64,000 bases of DNA from Bacillota bacterium (GCA_019422105.1 JAHZDZ010000012.1:1-64000); one strand, 5' to 3'. Counted from the stretch's first letter, positions 17,877 to 26,866 are shown. The notes: a model not told the origin generated them from the letters alone. Translations and numbers: made by a program.

Positions 17877-19265
17877 TTATTCCAATGCTTTCAGAAGTCT
17901 TTTTAGTATCTGCAATCCTCTTTTCAGTTCATCCATACTTGCGGGGGCACAAACAGACAGCCTTACAGCATGGGCCGGCGGAGTATTGCCTACGGCAAAC
18001 CGCTCGGCGGCGTATACCATTACACCCTGTTCAAGGGCCATCTGCTCAAAGGTGTTTCCGCTGATTCCATCCGGCAGCAGCAGCCAACGGAAAATACAGT
18101 CCTCTGTGCCAAGGCATTTATAATCCTTCAGGTAACGGTCTACAAGACGGTTTCTTTCCGCTGTCTTTCTGCGGTGTTCTGAGAAAAGGACTTCAGCCTG
18201 TCCTGAGGCAATAAGCCTGGCACACAGCTCTGCCATAAAGGGGACAACAGAAATGTTCATGTTGTAAAGAGCATTCATGAAAGGCTTTTTATAGGCCGGC
18301 GGAACGGACAGGAAAGCGAGTCTGAGCCCGGGTGCCATACATTTGGACATGCTTGCGATGTAAATTGTTCTCTCAGGCGCGAGGGAAGCAACCGGAATTG
18401 TTTTCTTTCGGCTGATAAAATGATAGGTAGCGTCCTCCAGTATAAAAATAGATTGTTCTCGGGCTGTCTGTGCAATTTCCCGGCGTTTTTCATCAGATAT
18501 GGTGGCGGTTGTTGGATTCTGGCAATCAGGAATGATATAAATCCCTTTAATACCTTCATTTTTACAGGCATCCTGTAGGGCGGCGGTGTCCATTTCACCC
18601 TTTGACTGCCGTATGGGGACAAGCTGTATACCAAGCATGGCGGCAGCGGTTTTAAGCCCTGAATAGATGTGTGGATCAGTACCTATTTTATCGCCGTGAC
18701 GGCACAGGGCGGCAAGGGAGGCGGTTATTGCGTTTTGTCCGCCGCAGGAGAATAAAACCTGTTCTGCCGATGTTTCCAAACCGTTTTTTTTCATGAGATG
18801 AACCGCTGCATCTTTTTGCCAATAGGAGGAATCAGATCGCTGGTAATGAAACCACTTTTCTGCGTCTGATTCCGTAAGCATTTGTCTGAAAAAGGGAAGT
18901 ATAAAATCGTAGGAGGACGGCTCAGGCAGTGTCGCACCCATATCAATGACCGTTTCAACTTTGTGAAAGGGAAGAAGATAGGCATTTGAGAGCGCATCAT
19001 AGGACACAAATGTGCCGCTGCCCATAGTGGCGCTCAACAAACCCTTCAGCTCGCAGGCTTTGAATGCCTTAGAGACGGTGCTGACATTGATGTCCAGAAA
19101 GTCTGCAAGCTCCCTTTGCGGCGGCAGCTTTGTACCGGGGAGAAGGGCACCTGATTTAATATCCTCCTCCAATATTTGGGAAAGTTCTTTGTAAAGAGCT
19201 TTTGACTTTTTATATAGTACCGGTTTCCAGCTCATGGGATAATTTTCAAATGAGTTGAATGGCAT
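17877..19265 (-). CDS. MocR/PdxR-type GntR-aminotransferase regulator
   Basis: A 462-aa chimeric regulator. It has an N-terminal GntR winged helix (about 20-90, with PPQRELADFLDINVSTVSKAF) and a C-terminal fold-type I aminotransferase domain, with IASMSK placing the PLP lysine at K308 and DCQNPTT at the cofactor site. Such proteins bind PLP and control vitamin B6, GABA or amino-acid genes. The ATG follows AAGGAGGG. It converges with the GLUG gene, and the gene upstream is on the same strand, so no divergent target is present. Autoregulation through the palindrome at 19285-19306 is likely. Confidence 0.9.
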   Translation of the reverse strand: MPFNSFENYPMSWKPVLYKKSKALYKELSQILEEDIKSGALLPGTKLPPQRELADFLDINVSTVSKAFKACELKGLLSATMGSGTFVSYDALSNAYLLPFHKVETVIDMGATLPEPSSYDFILPFFRQMLTESDAEKWFHYQRSDSSYWQKDAAVHLMKKNGLETSAEQVLFSCGGQNAITASLAALCRHGDKIGTDPHIYSGLKTAAAMLGIQLVPIRQSKGEMDTAALQDACKNEGIKGIYIIPDCQNPTTATISDEKRREIAQTAREQSIFILEDATYHFISRKKTIPVASLAPERTIYIASMSKCMAPGLRLAFLSVPPAYKKPFMNALYNMNISVVPFMAELCARLIASGQAEVLFSEHRRKTAERNRLVDRYLKDYKCLGTEDCIFRWLLLPDGISGNTFEQMALEQGVMVYAAERFAVGNTPPAHAVRLSVCAPASMDELKRGLQILKRLLKALE

Positions 19266-19284
19266 AAAATTCCCTCCTTTACAT

Positions 19285-19306
19285 CATACAATTATAATAT
19301 TGTATG
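19285..19306. promoter_or_regulatory. Operator-like palindrome before the MocR gene
   Basis: CATACAAT (19285-19292), six bases TATAAT, ATTGTATG (19299-19306): perfect 8-bp arms, about 20 bp upstream of the start codon. The position fits autoregulation by the MocR protein. A near-identical palindrome lies at the 3' end of the gene. Confidence 0.6.
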
Positions 19307-19332
19307 GTGAGAAAAGCAAGGGTAAGAAAACA

Positions 19333-19788
19333 TCAGCTTTTTTCGGCCATTTCAAGAAGAGCTTTTATTTTTTTGTGTCTGGCGCGGCCGAAATCACCTC
19401 TCATCAGTTTTAAAACCATTTTTTCCTGACTGATCTCTTCCGGTGTTCTGATGCCAAACTGACGTATGAGGTTCAGAGGAGGGCACCAGCCATTTATGGC
19501 ATGCCACAGGAGGAATAAGCCGACACTTCCTGTAAGCAGATAGAACAGCCTGTTGTGTTTTAATCCCATGTAGGAGCCAAAGAGTATAAGTAGGGCTGCA
19601 TTGGTTTCCAAAACTCTTTCTGTATCCCATTCTCTGTCCAGTTTTTGGATGCGTTCGGACAGGTATTTTTTATCTTTGTTCCGGTAAAGATTCAGCAGTG
19701 TACGGCATCGTATTTTATGATTTGTTATAATGTCAGTATGAAGTGCCACACGTTTTGCGGTTGGCTGTATTATTTTATTAAATTCCAT
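19333..19788 (-). CDS. DUF2892-like membrane protein
   Basis: A 151-aa protein with a hydrophobic central part (about residues 60-98) made of two closely spaced segments followed by GWCPPLNLIRQFGIRT, the pattern of DUF2892/YgaP-type membrane domains (G-x-CP near the end of the second helix). The N- and C-terminal parts are basic and soluble. The role of the family is unclear; some members are fused to rhodanese. The start ATG is near ACCTT/AAGGAG-like sequence. It lies 67 bp upstream of the MocR gene start region on the same strand. Confidence 0.6.
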   Translation of the reverse strand: MEFNKIIQPTAKRVALHTDIITNHKIRCRTLLNLYRNKDKKYLSERIQKLDREWDTERVLETNAALLILFGSYMGLKHNRLFYLLTGSVGLFLLWHAINGWCPPLNLIRQFGIRTPEEISQEKMVLKLMRGDFGRARHKKIKALLEMAEKS

Positions 19789-20097
19789 GGTTGCTTCACT
19801 CCTTTTAAGGTTATTTTGCCTGTAATGGGTAAAAACTATTCAGCATACCAATATGTCCCGTAAGAACGGTTTTTGTTATAAATTTGCAAAAAAAAGGAAG
19901 ACTATAAGGCGGATTAAGGTGAGCTAAAAGATACGATTTTGGATTTTTACGAAAAACGCCATTCAGAACACGCATCGATTGTTTTAACGGCAGATAGTTT
20001 TAATTTCTTAATTTGGGTAATCCTTTCTGCGTCTGTCAATTGAATTTGGACATAATAAGGTTGCAACATTATTTTAAGTTTAAAGGGGATATTTATA
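19789..20097. other. Intergenic region before murA
   Basis: Divergent promoter region between the DUF2892 gene and murA. No clear ORF or recognised regulatory RNA. Confidence 0.4.
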
Positions 20098-21363
20098 ATG
20101 GCAAAATTTATAGTAAGCCACAGCCAGCCTCTTTGTGGCAGGGTAAAAATCGGAGGCGCCAAAAATTCTGTTCTCCCCATATTGGCGGCTTGTATTTTAA
20201 CAGAAGAAAAATGTGTAATAGATTGCGTGCCCCCGCTCAGAGATGTTTTTGTTATGCTAGAAATACTGAAAAGTATGGGGGCGGATGTTCGGTTTGATTT
20301 GAAGAGGGAGAGGGTAGAAATATCCGCGGCCTCTATCAAAAAGTTTGATGAGGAGTATGATTTGGCAGGAAAAATGAGGGCCTCCTTTTTAGTAATGGGG
20401 CCGCTTTTAGCCAGGTTTGGAAAGGCTAAAATTCCTCTTCCGGGCGGCTGTCCCATTGGGAGCAGGCCGGTAGATTTGCACTTGAAAGGGTTTTCCTTAC
20501 TGGGGGCAAAAATAAAGCAGGAGCATGGCTATGTGGAAGTTAAGGGTAAAGAGCTGAAGGGAAGCTCCATTTATCTGGATTTTCCCAGTGTCGGCGCCAC
20601 AGAAAATATTATGATGGCCTCTACTGTGTGTACAGGGAAAACGGTTATAGAAAATGCGGCGGCAGAGCCTGAAATTTGTGATTTGGCGGTTTTTTTAAAT
20701 AAGATGGGCGCTAAAATAAGCGGTGCCGGTACCGATACCATTTCTATTGAAGGGGTAAAAAATCTTAAGGGGGTAACCCATACGGTTATTCCTGACCGCA
20801 TAGAGGCCGGAACTTTTATGGTTGCCGCTGCCATTACAAAGGGAAATATCTATTTGGAAAATGTGATAGGGGAGCATTTAAAACCAATTATAGCGAAGCT
20901 GGATGAAATGAATATTAAAAGTGAGCTGGATGACAATGTGCTTCATGTCTACTATCAGACTGGTAAAATTGCGTCTACCAATGTGAAAACCATGCCCTTT
21001 CCGGGCTTTCCAACGGATATGCAGGCACCCTTTATGAGTCTTTTGGCTCTGGCGGACGGCACCAGTATGATTACAGAAACGGTATTTGAAAACAGGTTTA
21101 TGCATGCAGGGGAACTGAAGCGCATGGGTGCGAATATTAAAATAGACAGCCGAAGCGCAGTCATTGAGGGAGTAAAAAAGATGACAGGCACGCAGGTGAG
21201 GGCGACGGATCTGCGGGCAGGGGCTGCATTAATACTTTCGGCACTGGCGGCGGACGGGGATACGGAAATCAGTGACATCTATCATATTGAGAGAGGATAT
21301 TACAAAATTGATGATAAGCTGAGGGCCTTAGGAGCCTCAATTGAAAAAACAGAAGAATCATAA
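20098..21363 (+). CDS. murA: UDP-N-acetylglucosamine 1-carboxyvinyltransferase
   Basis: A 421-aa enzyme of the first committed step of peptidoglycan synthesis, transferring enolpyruvate from PEP to UDP-GlcNAc in the cytoplasm. The N-terminal KIGGAKNSVLPILAA contains K22/N23, and the catalytic cysteine loop reads PGGCPIGSRP with C118, the residue attacked by fosfomycin. The length is standard. The start is preceded by AAAGGGGA. A terminator follows, so it is probably monocistronic. Many Firmicutes have two copies and this could be either one. Confidence 0.95.
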   Translation: MAKFIVSHSQPLCGRVKIGGAKNSVLPILAACILTEEKCVIDCVPPLRDVFVMLEILKSMGADVRFDLKRERVEISAASIKKFDEEYDLAGKMRASFLVMGPLLARFGKAKIPLPGGCPIGSRPVDLHLKGFSLLGAKIKQEHGYVEVKGKELKGSSIYLDFPSVGATENIMMASTVCTGKTVIENAAAEPEICDLAVFLNKMGAKISGAGTDTISIEGVKNLKGVTHTVIPDRIEAGTFMVAAAITKGNIYLENVIGEHLKPIIAKLDEMNIKSELDDNVLHVYYQTGKIASTNVKTMPFPGFPTDMQAPFMSLLALADGTSMITETVFENRFMHAGELKRMGANIKIDSRSAVIEGVKKMTGTQVRATDLRAGAALILSALAADGDTEISDIYHIERGYYKIDDKLRALGASIEKTEES

Positions 21364-21397
21364 TGAATCGGAATTATATTATTTATAATCAGGAAGG

Positions 21398-21422
21398 AAG
21401 GACGGGATACCGTCCTTTTTTT
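21398..21422 (+). terminator. Terminator of murA
   Basis: AAGGACGG, loop GATA, CCGTCCTT, T run. Confidence 0.85.
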
Positions 21423-21516
21423 GATCCTTTTTAAACACGTGTTTTTTGTGACACAAGTAACAAAATTAGACCAAAAGAATACTATATTATTAAATAATAT
21501 GAAGGAGGTAAATGGT

Positions 21517-21849
21517 ATGCAAGAGTTATTTGACAAGTTTACAGATGATGAAGTGGAATTGAGTATGCAGAGAAATTATTGCCCTCACTGTTCCGGCGGT
21601 TCCATGTGCGGGAATACGGGTAATAACATGAAACCGGATGTTGATATGAAACCGGATATGGGTGAAGAGGACATGGATTTGAGCTGCAACCAGTGCGTTA
21701 TAGATAAAATCGGTCTGGCGCAGGCATATATTCCTTATCAGACAGATATGTCCATGATGGACGGCGTGAGCGGTCTGAAGGCAGGTACTGTGTTTACCCA
21801 GTTAAATCAGCCTTATCAAAAAGGCCTTGACTTAAAACTATTTAAATAG
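21517..21849 (+). CDS. cotJA: Spore coat associated protein CotJA
   Basis: A 110-aa protein, first gene of the cotJ operon. The C-terminal half carries the CotJA signature: AQAYIPYQ, then LKAGTVFTQLNQPY. The N-terminal half has two CxxC-like pairs (CPHC, CNQC) and Met/Asp repeats (MKPDVDMKPDMG), longer than the roughly 80-aa B. subtilis protein. ATG 21517 is chosen because it follows AAGGAGGT; the frame extends upstream without a binding site. cotJ operons are transcribed in the mother cell by sigma-E. Only a weak sigma-E/K-like -10 (AATACTATA, 21478-21486) is seen here. Confidence 0.88.
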   Translation: MQELFDKFTDDEVELSMQRNYCPHCSGGSMCGNTGNNMKPDVDMKPDMGEEDMDLSCNQCVIDKIGLAQAYIPYQTDMSMMDGVSGLKAGTVFTQLNQPYQKGLDLKLFK

Positions 21850-21865
21850 AAGGAGGACATTTTTC

Positions 21866-22141
21866 ATGGACAGAGACAGTTTGCTGGAAAGGCTGACGGT
21901 ACTGGATTTTATGGCGGTTGACCTGGCCTTATTCCTGAATACACATCCAAATAACAAAGAAGCAATCGCCCAGTATAATAAAATTATTGAAGCGGCGAAT
22001 ACAGTAAGAAACAAATATGAAGAACTATATGGGCCTTTATGCTCTTTCCGCTCTATGAGCCTCAATCCTGACAGGTGGACATGGGACAGTAATCCATGGC
22101 CTTGGGAAACAGATTTTAATTTTGTTCTATCAAATAAGTGA
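21866..22141 (+). CDS. cotJB: Spore coat protein CotJB
   Basis: A 91-aa protein, 16 bp after cotJA, with AAGGAGGA before the ATG. It matches CotJB in length and pattern: a helical N-terminus (LTVLDFMAVDLALFLNTHP) and the C-terminal GPLC and WPWE stretch. CotJB associates with CotJA and the catalase CotJC in the spore coat. The start of cotJC follows 13 bp after its stop, so the three genes form one operon. Confidence 0.9.
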   Translation: MDRDSLLERLTVLDFMAVDLALFLNTHPNNKEAIAQYNKIIEAANTVRNKYEELYGPLCSFRSMSLNPDRWTWDSNPWPWETDFNFVLSNK

Positions 22142-22154
22142 GGGGGAAAAATAA

Positions 22155-22376
22155 ATGTGGATTTATGAGAAGAAGCTGGAATTTCCTGTTAAGATAACCA
22201 AGCCGGATGCGAGGCTCGCAAAAATAATGATAGAACAGTACGGTGGTGCTGATGGTGAGTTGGCAGCGTCCTTAAGATATTTAAGTCAAAAATTTACTAT
22301 GCCCACGCCACAGGGAAAAGCAACATTAAATGATATAGCAACGGAAGAATTCGCACAATTATATTATCGGTGTTAA
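22155..22376 (+). CDS. cotJC: cotJC, 5' piece (interrupted manganese catalase gene)
   Basis: N-terminal 67 residues of CotJC, the coat-associated dimanganese catalase, with the first metal ligand E35 in GGADGELAASLRY. The true sequence runs to codon E65 (22347-22349). After the crossover point the frame reads EFAQLYYRC and stops at 22374, where the family has EFAHLE. Thus the ligand H68 (CAT) is replaced by CAA from the inserted DNA. AGGGGGA precedes the ATG. The next piece is 4540 bp away. This is the first of three pieces that together give a 206-aa CotJC. Confidence 0.95.
   Translation: MWIYEKKLEFPVKITKPDARLAKIMIEQYGGADGELAASLRYLSQKFTMPTPQGKATLNDIATEEFAQLYYRC
22327..22368 (+). other. attL of intervening element 1
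   Basis: Junction of cotJC with element 1, centred on the dinucleotide GA (22347-22348) in AAGAATT. The element side contains ACAATTATATTATC (22355-22368), the exact reverse complement of GATAATATAATTGT (26867-26880) at the other end. Confidence 0.85.
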
Positions 22377-22389
22377 AAAATAAAGCTCT

Positions 22390-23979
22390 TTATTCATCTG
22401 TGGTTTTTGGAAACAAGGTCAGGGAAAAGTCATCGGCATCGCCATGCCACCTTGCATTTACCGTTTTAACATAGACAGCTTTATCCACAATCTCCTTTAA
22501 CAGATCATTTTTGGCTTTTGCATCGGGTAAGGAGTAATATACATCCAAAAGGTATTCGGCCTTTGGCAGCAAATATTCTTTTCTTTGTTTTTTCTGTTTT
22601 TCGGTATCTAATTGTCTTTGCAGCTCCTCCAGTTTTGTTTTTTCAGTATTAATTTTCTGATGCATTTTTTCAAGTCTGTGTATAAAAACTTCCGTTGTAT
22701 AGGTTCCGTTTTCCAAAAAATCGTATATTTTTTCCTGTTGTTTTAACAGGCTTTCTATTTCTGACTGGGAGGAGACGATAGCCTTTTCAAAAAAAGATAC
22801 ATTGCCAGTATCTTTTTTTTTGCCATCCATCTCTATTTCTATTCGAAAGTCCGTTACCCACTGGCTTATTGCCTGCATAAGTCTGCTCTCAACCAAATGG
22901 AGGGGAGAGCTTACGTTGCTGCAGGATATGTTTGTACACAACAGGGCAGGCGGCTGTTCTCTTTTCTCATATGGACGGCGGTACATTTTATGGCCGCAAA
23001 TACCGCAAACGATAATACCTGCCAGTGGATTGGCAACCTTGCGTCCAAAAGGAACTGGTGAAACAGGCACTTCCGTTTTTAATTTCTGTGCCTTATGCCA
23101 CAAGACTTCATCAATGATAGGCTCATGAAGGCCCTGCGTGTATATGGCGCTGCTGTCATCAAAGGGACGGCTTAATTTGATAGAGCCGTTTACCATCTGT
23201 TTTTTCGTGGAACGGCAGCCCCATCTTATTTTACCCATATATACAGGATTATCCAGTATTCCGCGTATAGTGCACGCAGCCCATGAGGTATTTTTCATGG
23301 GCGGGATTTTAAGACTGTTAAGCTTTCTGGCAATGAGTGTTGTACCCAATCGATTATAGGACCCGTTCTCCTGCTCCTCACCGCTGACGTACCATGAGTA
23401 AATCATTTTGACAACTTCCGCCTGCTCGGGAATTGGCCGCAGAGTATAGCCTTTTTCCCCCTCAAGCTTTACCCTTTCATACCCATAAGGGGGTATATTA
23501 CCCACATATTTTCCTTCCCTAGCGCTTGCCATTCTTCCGGCATTCATTCTGCGGTTAATGGTTTTATACTCCCTGCGGCTCATAAACAGGCCGAATTCAA
23601 AGTACTCTTCGTCGGCCTCATTATTAGGGTCATAGGTCTTATTTGGTGTTACAATTTTGGTGTTGGAGTATTTAAAAGTTTGGGAAATAATACCCTGATC
23701 GATGCTGTCTCCGCGGGCAAGACGCTCTATTTCCACAACATAGACCTCATCCCATAAACCCTGTTCGACCTGGGAGAGCAGCTTCTGCATGACAGGACGG
23801 GACGCAATTGTCTCAGCAGATACAATTTCACGGAATATATCATCTATTTTATCTATGCCTTTTCTTTTTAAGGTATCCCATAGCATTTTTTCATGGCGTG
23901 CCAACGTTTCGCCTTCTCCCCTGTGCTCCGCCTCTAAATCTGCACGGGATTTTCTTAAATAAAAACATCTTCTGATCAA
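22390..23979 (-). CDS. Large serine recombinase of element 1
   Basis: A 529-aa large serine recombinase that would catalyse integration and excision of element 1. The resolvase domain starts with RRCFYLRKSRAD, with nucleophile S11. A recombinase domain follows, then a zinc ribbon (CGICGHKMYRRP, later LCTNISC) and a coiled-coil segment at about 390-460, the standard order. The TTG at 23979 lies six bases after GGAGGG and is preferred. The ATG at 23994 overlaps that binding site. The stop codon is 14 bp from the truncated cotJC stop. It shares little sequence with the recombinase of element 2, so the two systems should be independent. Confidence 0.92.
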   Translation of the reverse strand: MIRRCFYLRKSRADLEAEHRGEGETLARHEKMLWDTLKRKGIDKIDDIFREIVSAETIASRPVMQKLLSQVEQGLWDEVYVVEIERLARGDSIDQGIISQTFKYSNTKIVTPNKTYDPNNEADEEYFEFGLFMSRREYKTINRRMNAGRMASAREGKYVGNIPPYGYERVKLEGEKGYTLRPIPEQAEVVKMIYSWYVSGEEQENGSYNRLGTTLIARKLNSLKIPPMKNTSWAACTIRGILDNPVYMGKIRWGCRSTKKQMVNGSIKLSRPFDDSSAIYTQGLHEPIIDEVLWHKAQKLKTEVPVSPVPFGRKVANPLAGIIVCGICGHKMYRRPYEKREQPPALLCTNISCSNVSSPLHLVESRLMQAISQWVTDFRIEIEMDGKKKDTGNVSFFEKAIVSSQSEIESLLKQQEKIYDFLENGTYTTEVFIHRLEKMHQKINTEKTKLEELQRQLDTEKQKKQRKEYLLPKAEYLLDVYYSLPDAKAKNDLLKEIVDKAVYVKTVNARWHGDADDFSLTLFPKTTDE

Positions 23980-24108
23980 GAGATACCCTCCCATCCATTT
24001 GTTTTTTGAAATTAAAAAATGTCAGCCAATTGCCAGCTCCTTTTTTTGGATTGCCGGAGAGATAGTTCCGCTGAAATAACCTTCTGGGAGGTATCCCGTT
24101 TCTTTATA

Positions 24109-24636
24109 CTAAAATATTGTGAATAACATAAAAATCCCAACGGTTAGTCCTATTAAAAGGATGTTAACAGCGATTATAAAATGATTATCCTCTCTATAAT
24201 ATAGCTCCATTGTGACATAAACTACCATATAAATAACAGTGACAACCAAGAAGGCGCCGAGAAGACTGGTAATATATTCAAATAATATGCCAATTGCTGT
24301 TGTTTTATCCGGCCTAAAGGAAAACAATACAAGTGCCAAGGCATTGAAAAGGAAATATAAATAAGTTTGAAAAATATTTTTTTGCTCAAGCTTTTCTTTT
24401 TCAACGGATACTTTATGGGAGTAAAGGATACTGTCAGTATCCTTTAACAAATGAATGGATTCTTCATCCAGAATTTTTTCGACTTCGCCGAAATCATTTT
24501 TGTCAAAGGCGTTTTTTAATTCAGCGTATTTCTGTTCCAGTAGCTCTGAGTTGTTTTTTACTGTGCTAAAATGACTTGCCATTCCATAAAAATTTCCATT
24601 ACTCACAGAATACTTTGCAATTTTGTTTTTTTTCAT
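24109..24636 (-). CDS. Hypothetical membrane protein in element 1
   Basis: A 175-aa protein with a charged, helical N-terminal half (coiled-coil-like, about 30-85) and three to four hydrophobic segments from about residue 90 to the end. GGAGGAG precedes the ATG. No family recognised. It lies upstream of the recombinase on the same strand, separated by about 130 bp, so cotranscription is possible. Confidence 0.6.
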   Translation of the reverse strand: MKKNKIAKYSVSNGNFYGMASHFSTVKNNSELLEQKYAELKNAFDKNDFGEVEKILDEESIHLLKDTDSILYSHKVSVEKEKLEQKNIFQTYLYFLFNALALVLFSFRPDKTTAIGILFEYITSLLGAFLVVTVIYMVVYVTMELYYREDNHFIIAVNILLIGLTVGIFMLFTIF

Positions 24637-25253
24637 AAATACTCCTCCAAACAGGGATACAAAAAATATTATGTAATACTATTTACAGCCACAAAATGTG
24701 GCGGTATAACGTAAACAAATAATAAAAGTTGTTAATTTATGAAAAAATTATTGCAACAGAAAACTATATTTTATCTATTCTCAAAAAATAATGTTTTTCG
24801 ATGAATAAGAAGTTTATCCTCTTTATTATATTACCATAGGCCAAGTCTGATGAAAGCCCTTTATGAGCCTTTTTCCGGCTTCCGGCATGGCTATGGTGGA
24901 ACGTAAATCTAAAATATCGGCCAATTTCTGCTGATTCTTTTTGCTTTATAAAACAATGCAAGAATACAGCATATCCTTACGATCATTATATAGTCAACTA
25001 AATTGAGATTCAATCATTAATTCAAAAAACGCAAATTATATTGTCTGTTTGGAAGGGTAAAAAACATATTGAAAAGCTTATGAAGATAAGAACGGGAGTT
25101 ATGAAAAACATCTGTGCACAAAAGAGCTGTTTAGCATGATCGCTTTCCCGATAAAAAATAAAATATGGAAAAGTAATAGTACGAAAGTGATACCTGCCAT
25201 AAGGAATAGGACAAATTTACATCAGCATACCTTGTGTTAAGGAGGTGGCCTTT
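24637..25253. other. AT-rich non-coding stretch in element 1
   Basis: No supported ORF. Probably carries the promoters of the divergent genes on both sides. Confidence 0.45.
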
Positions 25254-25562
25254 GTGAAGAAATATGAATACAAACTGATAAGGAGAGAGGACTATGCTTC
25301 TATCGATGAATTCACAGCGGCTCTTAAAAGGGATGTGCTGGAAAACCGCCATGCGCCTGTCACAGAGTATCGGCCGACAAGGTTAGAGGATGTAAAGCTT
25401 GCAGAGGAATACATGATAGGCAACACGAGACTGAGGATATGCGATTATTTATGCAGGGCAGACAATCAAAAGGCTTTGAACAGAGAACACAAAATAAATG
25501 CCGGCAGAATAGCCATGGCGTCATGGAGAGCAGAGGAAGAAAAACAAAAACCAGGCCCGTAA
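25254..25562 (+). CDS. Hypothetical 102-aa protein in element 1
   Basis: A small, highly charged soluble protein starting at GTG 25254, nine bases after AAGGAGG; the GTG at 25245 overlaps that binding site. It begins KKYEYKLIRREDYASIDEF and contains ENRHAPVTEYRP and DYLCRADNQKALNREHK. No family recognised. It is the only plus-strand gene in the element. Its size and charge allow a role as a recombination directionality factor, which is speculation. Confidence 0.5.
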   Translation: MKKYEYKLIRREDYASIDEFTAALKRDVLENRHAPVTEYRPTRLEDVKLAEEYMIGNTRLRICDYLCRADNQKALNREHKINAGRIAMASWRAEEEKQKPGP

Positions 25563-25688
25563 AGGGCTTTACAATATGGACAAGCTTAAAAGAAAGATTC
25601 AATTACATAAGAAATGCTGAAAGCAGTTGTTTAAGATTGGTCAGAAGGTTGTGCAGGCATAACGGTCATCAGTGATTGGATCAAAGAA

Positions 25689-25713
25689 ACGCGCCTGCTT
25701 TTATCAGGCGCGT
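25689..25713 (-). terminator. Terminator of the tiny minus-strand ORFs
   Basis: ACGCGCCTG pairs with CAGGCGCGT around a 7-nt loop. Read on the minus strand it is followed by TTTCTTTG and lies just after the stop codon at 25721. Confidence 0.6.
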
Positions 25714-25720
25714 CAGAAAA

Positions 25721-25855
25721 TCAGACATCATTGTTTTTAATGGATTGCTTTTTAGCATTGCGGTTTTGATTCTGATTTTCTTTGGTAATAGGAGTTTGAA
25801 AATTGCATTTTTCCATTCTCGCTTTTTTATTATCTGGCTGACTGTCCTTTGACAT
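25721..25855 (-). CDS. Tiny basic/Asn-Gln-rich protein (44 aa), element 1
   Basis: ATG at 25855 preceded by AGAGGTGA. The product starts MSKDSQPDNKKARMEKC and ends AKKQSIKNNDV. It is the second of two tiny genes in tandem, both with GAGGTGA binding sites, which argues that they are real. The composition resembles small acid-soluble spore proteins or phage-type regulators, but no family is recognised. Confidence 0.5.
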   Translation of the reverse strand: MSKDSQPDNKKARMEKCNFQTPITKENQNQNRNAKKQSIKNNDV

Positions 25856-25882
25856 TGTATTCACCTCTAAATTTTTATGTTT

Positions 25883-26023
25883 TTACAGATCCTGCAAATC
25901 AGCGGCGGGCAGGTCGTTTTCAATATTGTCTCTTGCAAGGTCGGTATCAATTAATGGGTAGGATTTGGAAATAGGAAGTTCAATTTCTCGTTTTCTAACG
26001 GATTGTTTTTTCTCTTCATCCAT
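25883..26023 (-). CDS. Tiny acidic protein (46 aa), element 1
   Basis: ATG at 26023 preceded by TTTTGAGGTGA. The product begins MDEEKKQSVRKREIELPIS and ends ENDLPAADLQDL. It lies 27 bp upstream of the 44-aa gene on the same strand and was probably cotranscribed with it. Unknown family. Candidate for a spore small protein or a directionality factor. Confidence 0.5.
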   Translation of the reverse strand: MDEEKKQSVRKREIELPISKSYPLIDTDLARDNIENDLPAADLQDL

Positions 26024-26416
26024 TTAATTCACCTCAAAATTAGATTAACCCGAAATGCTGATAATATGTTATGCATTTAAAGTTAATAAAAAGAAGTGTC
26101 GATTGCATATTCAAAGAAGAAAGGTATACGGAATTTTTACAGCATCTTTGAAGATGCTTTTATGCTGTTTATGTAAAGAATAGAAAGAATATTTTTTTAG
26201 GGCGGCAACGATTTTGCAGCTGTAGTAATATTGCTAAAAGTGTTTTGTCAATATAAAAAATAGCCTCAGGGTGGCTATTTTAACGGAATGAATTGATTTT
26301 TATTTTGACTGTTTCCCCAAAATCGTTTTTTATTGCGCGAGCAATAAAAATCAATTTAACAGGCAGCAAAGTTAAGAAGCCGATAAATAGAAAGGAAAAA
26401 GCCCTTATTTGAAGGC
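26024..26416. other. Non-coding stretch in element 1 with a dispersed-repeat copy
   Basis: No supported ORF. Contains the hairpin repeat described at 26256-26360. Confidence 0.45.
26256..26360. repeat. Dispersed hairpin repeat, diverged copy
   Basis: Shares GGTGGCTATTTTAACGGA with the 84-bp units at 2097-2320. The first hairpin is AAAATAGCC / GGCTATTTT and a later one is TTTATTGC, GCGA, GCAATAAA, matching the ATTGC/GCAAT hairpin of the tandem units. Its presence inside element 1 shows the family also lives on the mobile DNA. Confidence 0.6.
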
Positions 26417-26728
26417 TTATTTTTTATAAAGCTCATGCATATAAGAAAGGGCTTTTTTCTTTTGAGAAGGGGTCAGATAATGATATAAAAGGAGGCAGCT
26501 GTTATCCAGTTCTGATAATTTTGAAGATGCTGTTTTCTGATCGGATATTCCCAAAAGATAATCCATTGTAACGGAGAAATAGTCAGCCAATTTTATAATT
26601 GTGGGAATGTCCGGTGAGGCGGTGCCAACCTCGTATTTGCTGATGGATGCCTGAGTTGTGTTCATGGCAAGGGCCAAGGCAATTTGACTCATACCCTTTT
26701 CCAGACGCAGTTCTTTTAAACGAAGCAT
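26417..26728 (-). CDS. XRE-family transcriptional regulator, element 1
   Basis: A 103-aa protein with an N-terminal HTH (residues 1-60: LKELRLEKGMSQIALALAMN, later SISKYEVGTASPD, DYLLG). The short helical C-terminus is as in phage and ICE repressors. It lies at the end opposite the recombinase, near attR. A likely regulator of element genes, or of excision timing. Confidence 0.85.
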   Translation of the reverse strand: MLRLKELRLEKGMSQIALALAMNTTQASISKYEVGTASPDIPTIIKLADYFSVTMDYLLGISDQKTASSKLSELDNSCLLLYHYLTPSQKKKALSYMHELYKK

Positions 26729-26866
26729 TCTAAGGGTCCTTTCTTTATGGTATTCTTTTTTATTTTAATATTCCTATTTATTATAGCATAAAAAATGAAC
26801 GGAGAAAAGATAGAGTCAAAAAAGTCCATCAGAAAGGGGAGATATTAACATTTGAAAATTATCAAT

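Noticed and set aside
22353..22357. GCACA shared at both ends of element 1, as the crossover core
   Set aside because: The resulting attP would be off-centre and would lose the CGAA/TTCG inner pairing. AAGAATT with central GA gives a symmetric attP. The rebuilt protein is the same either way.
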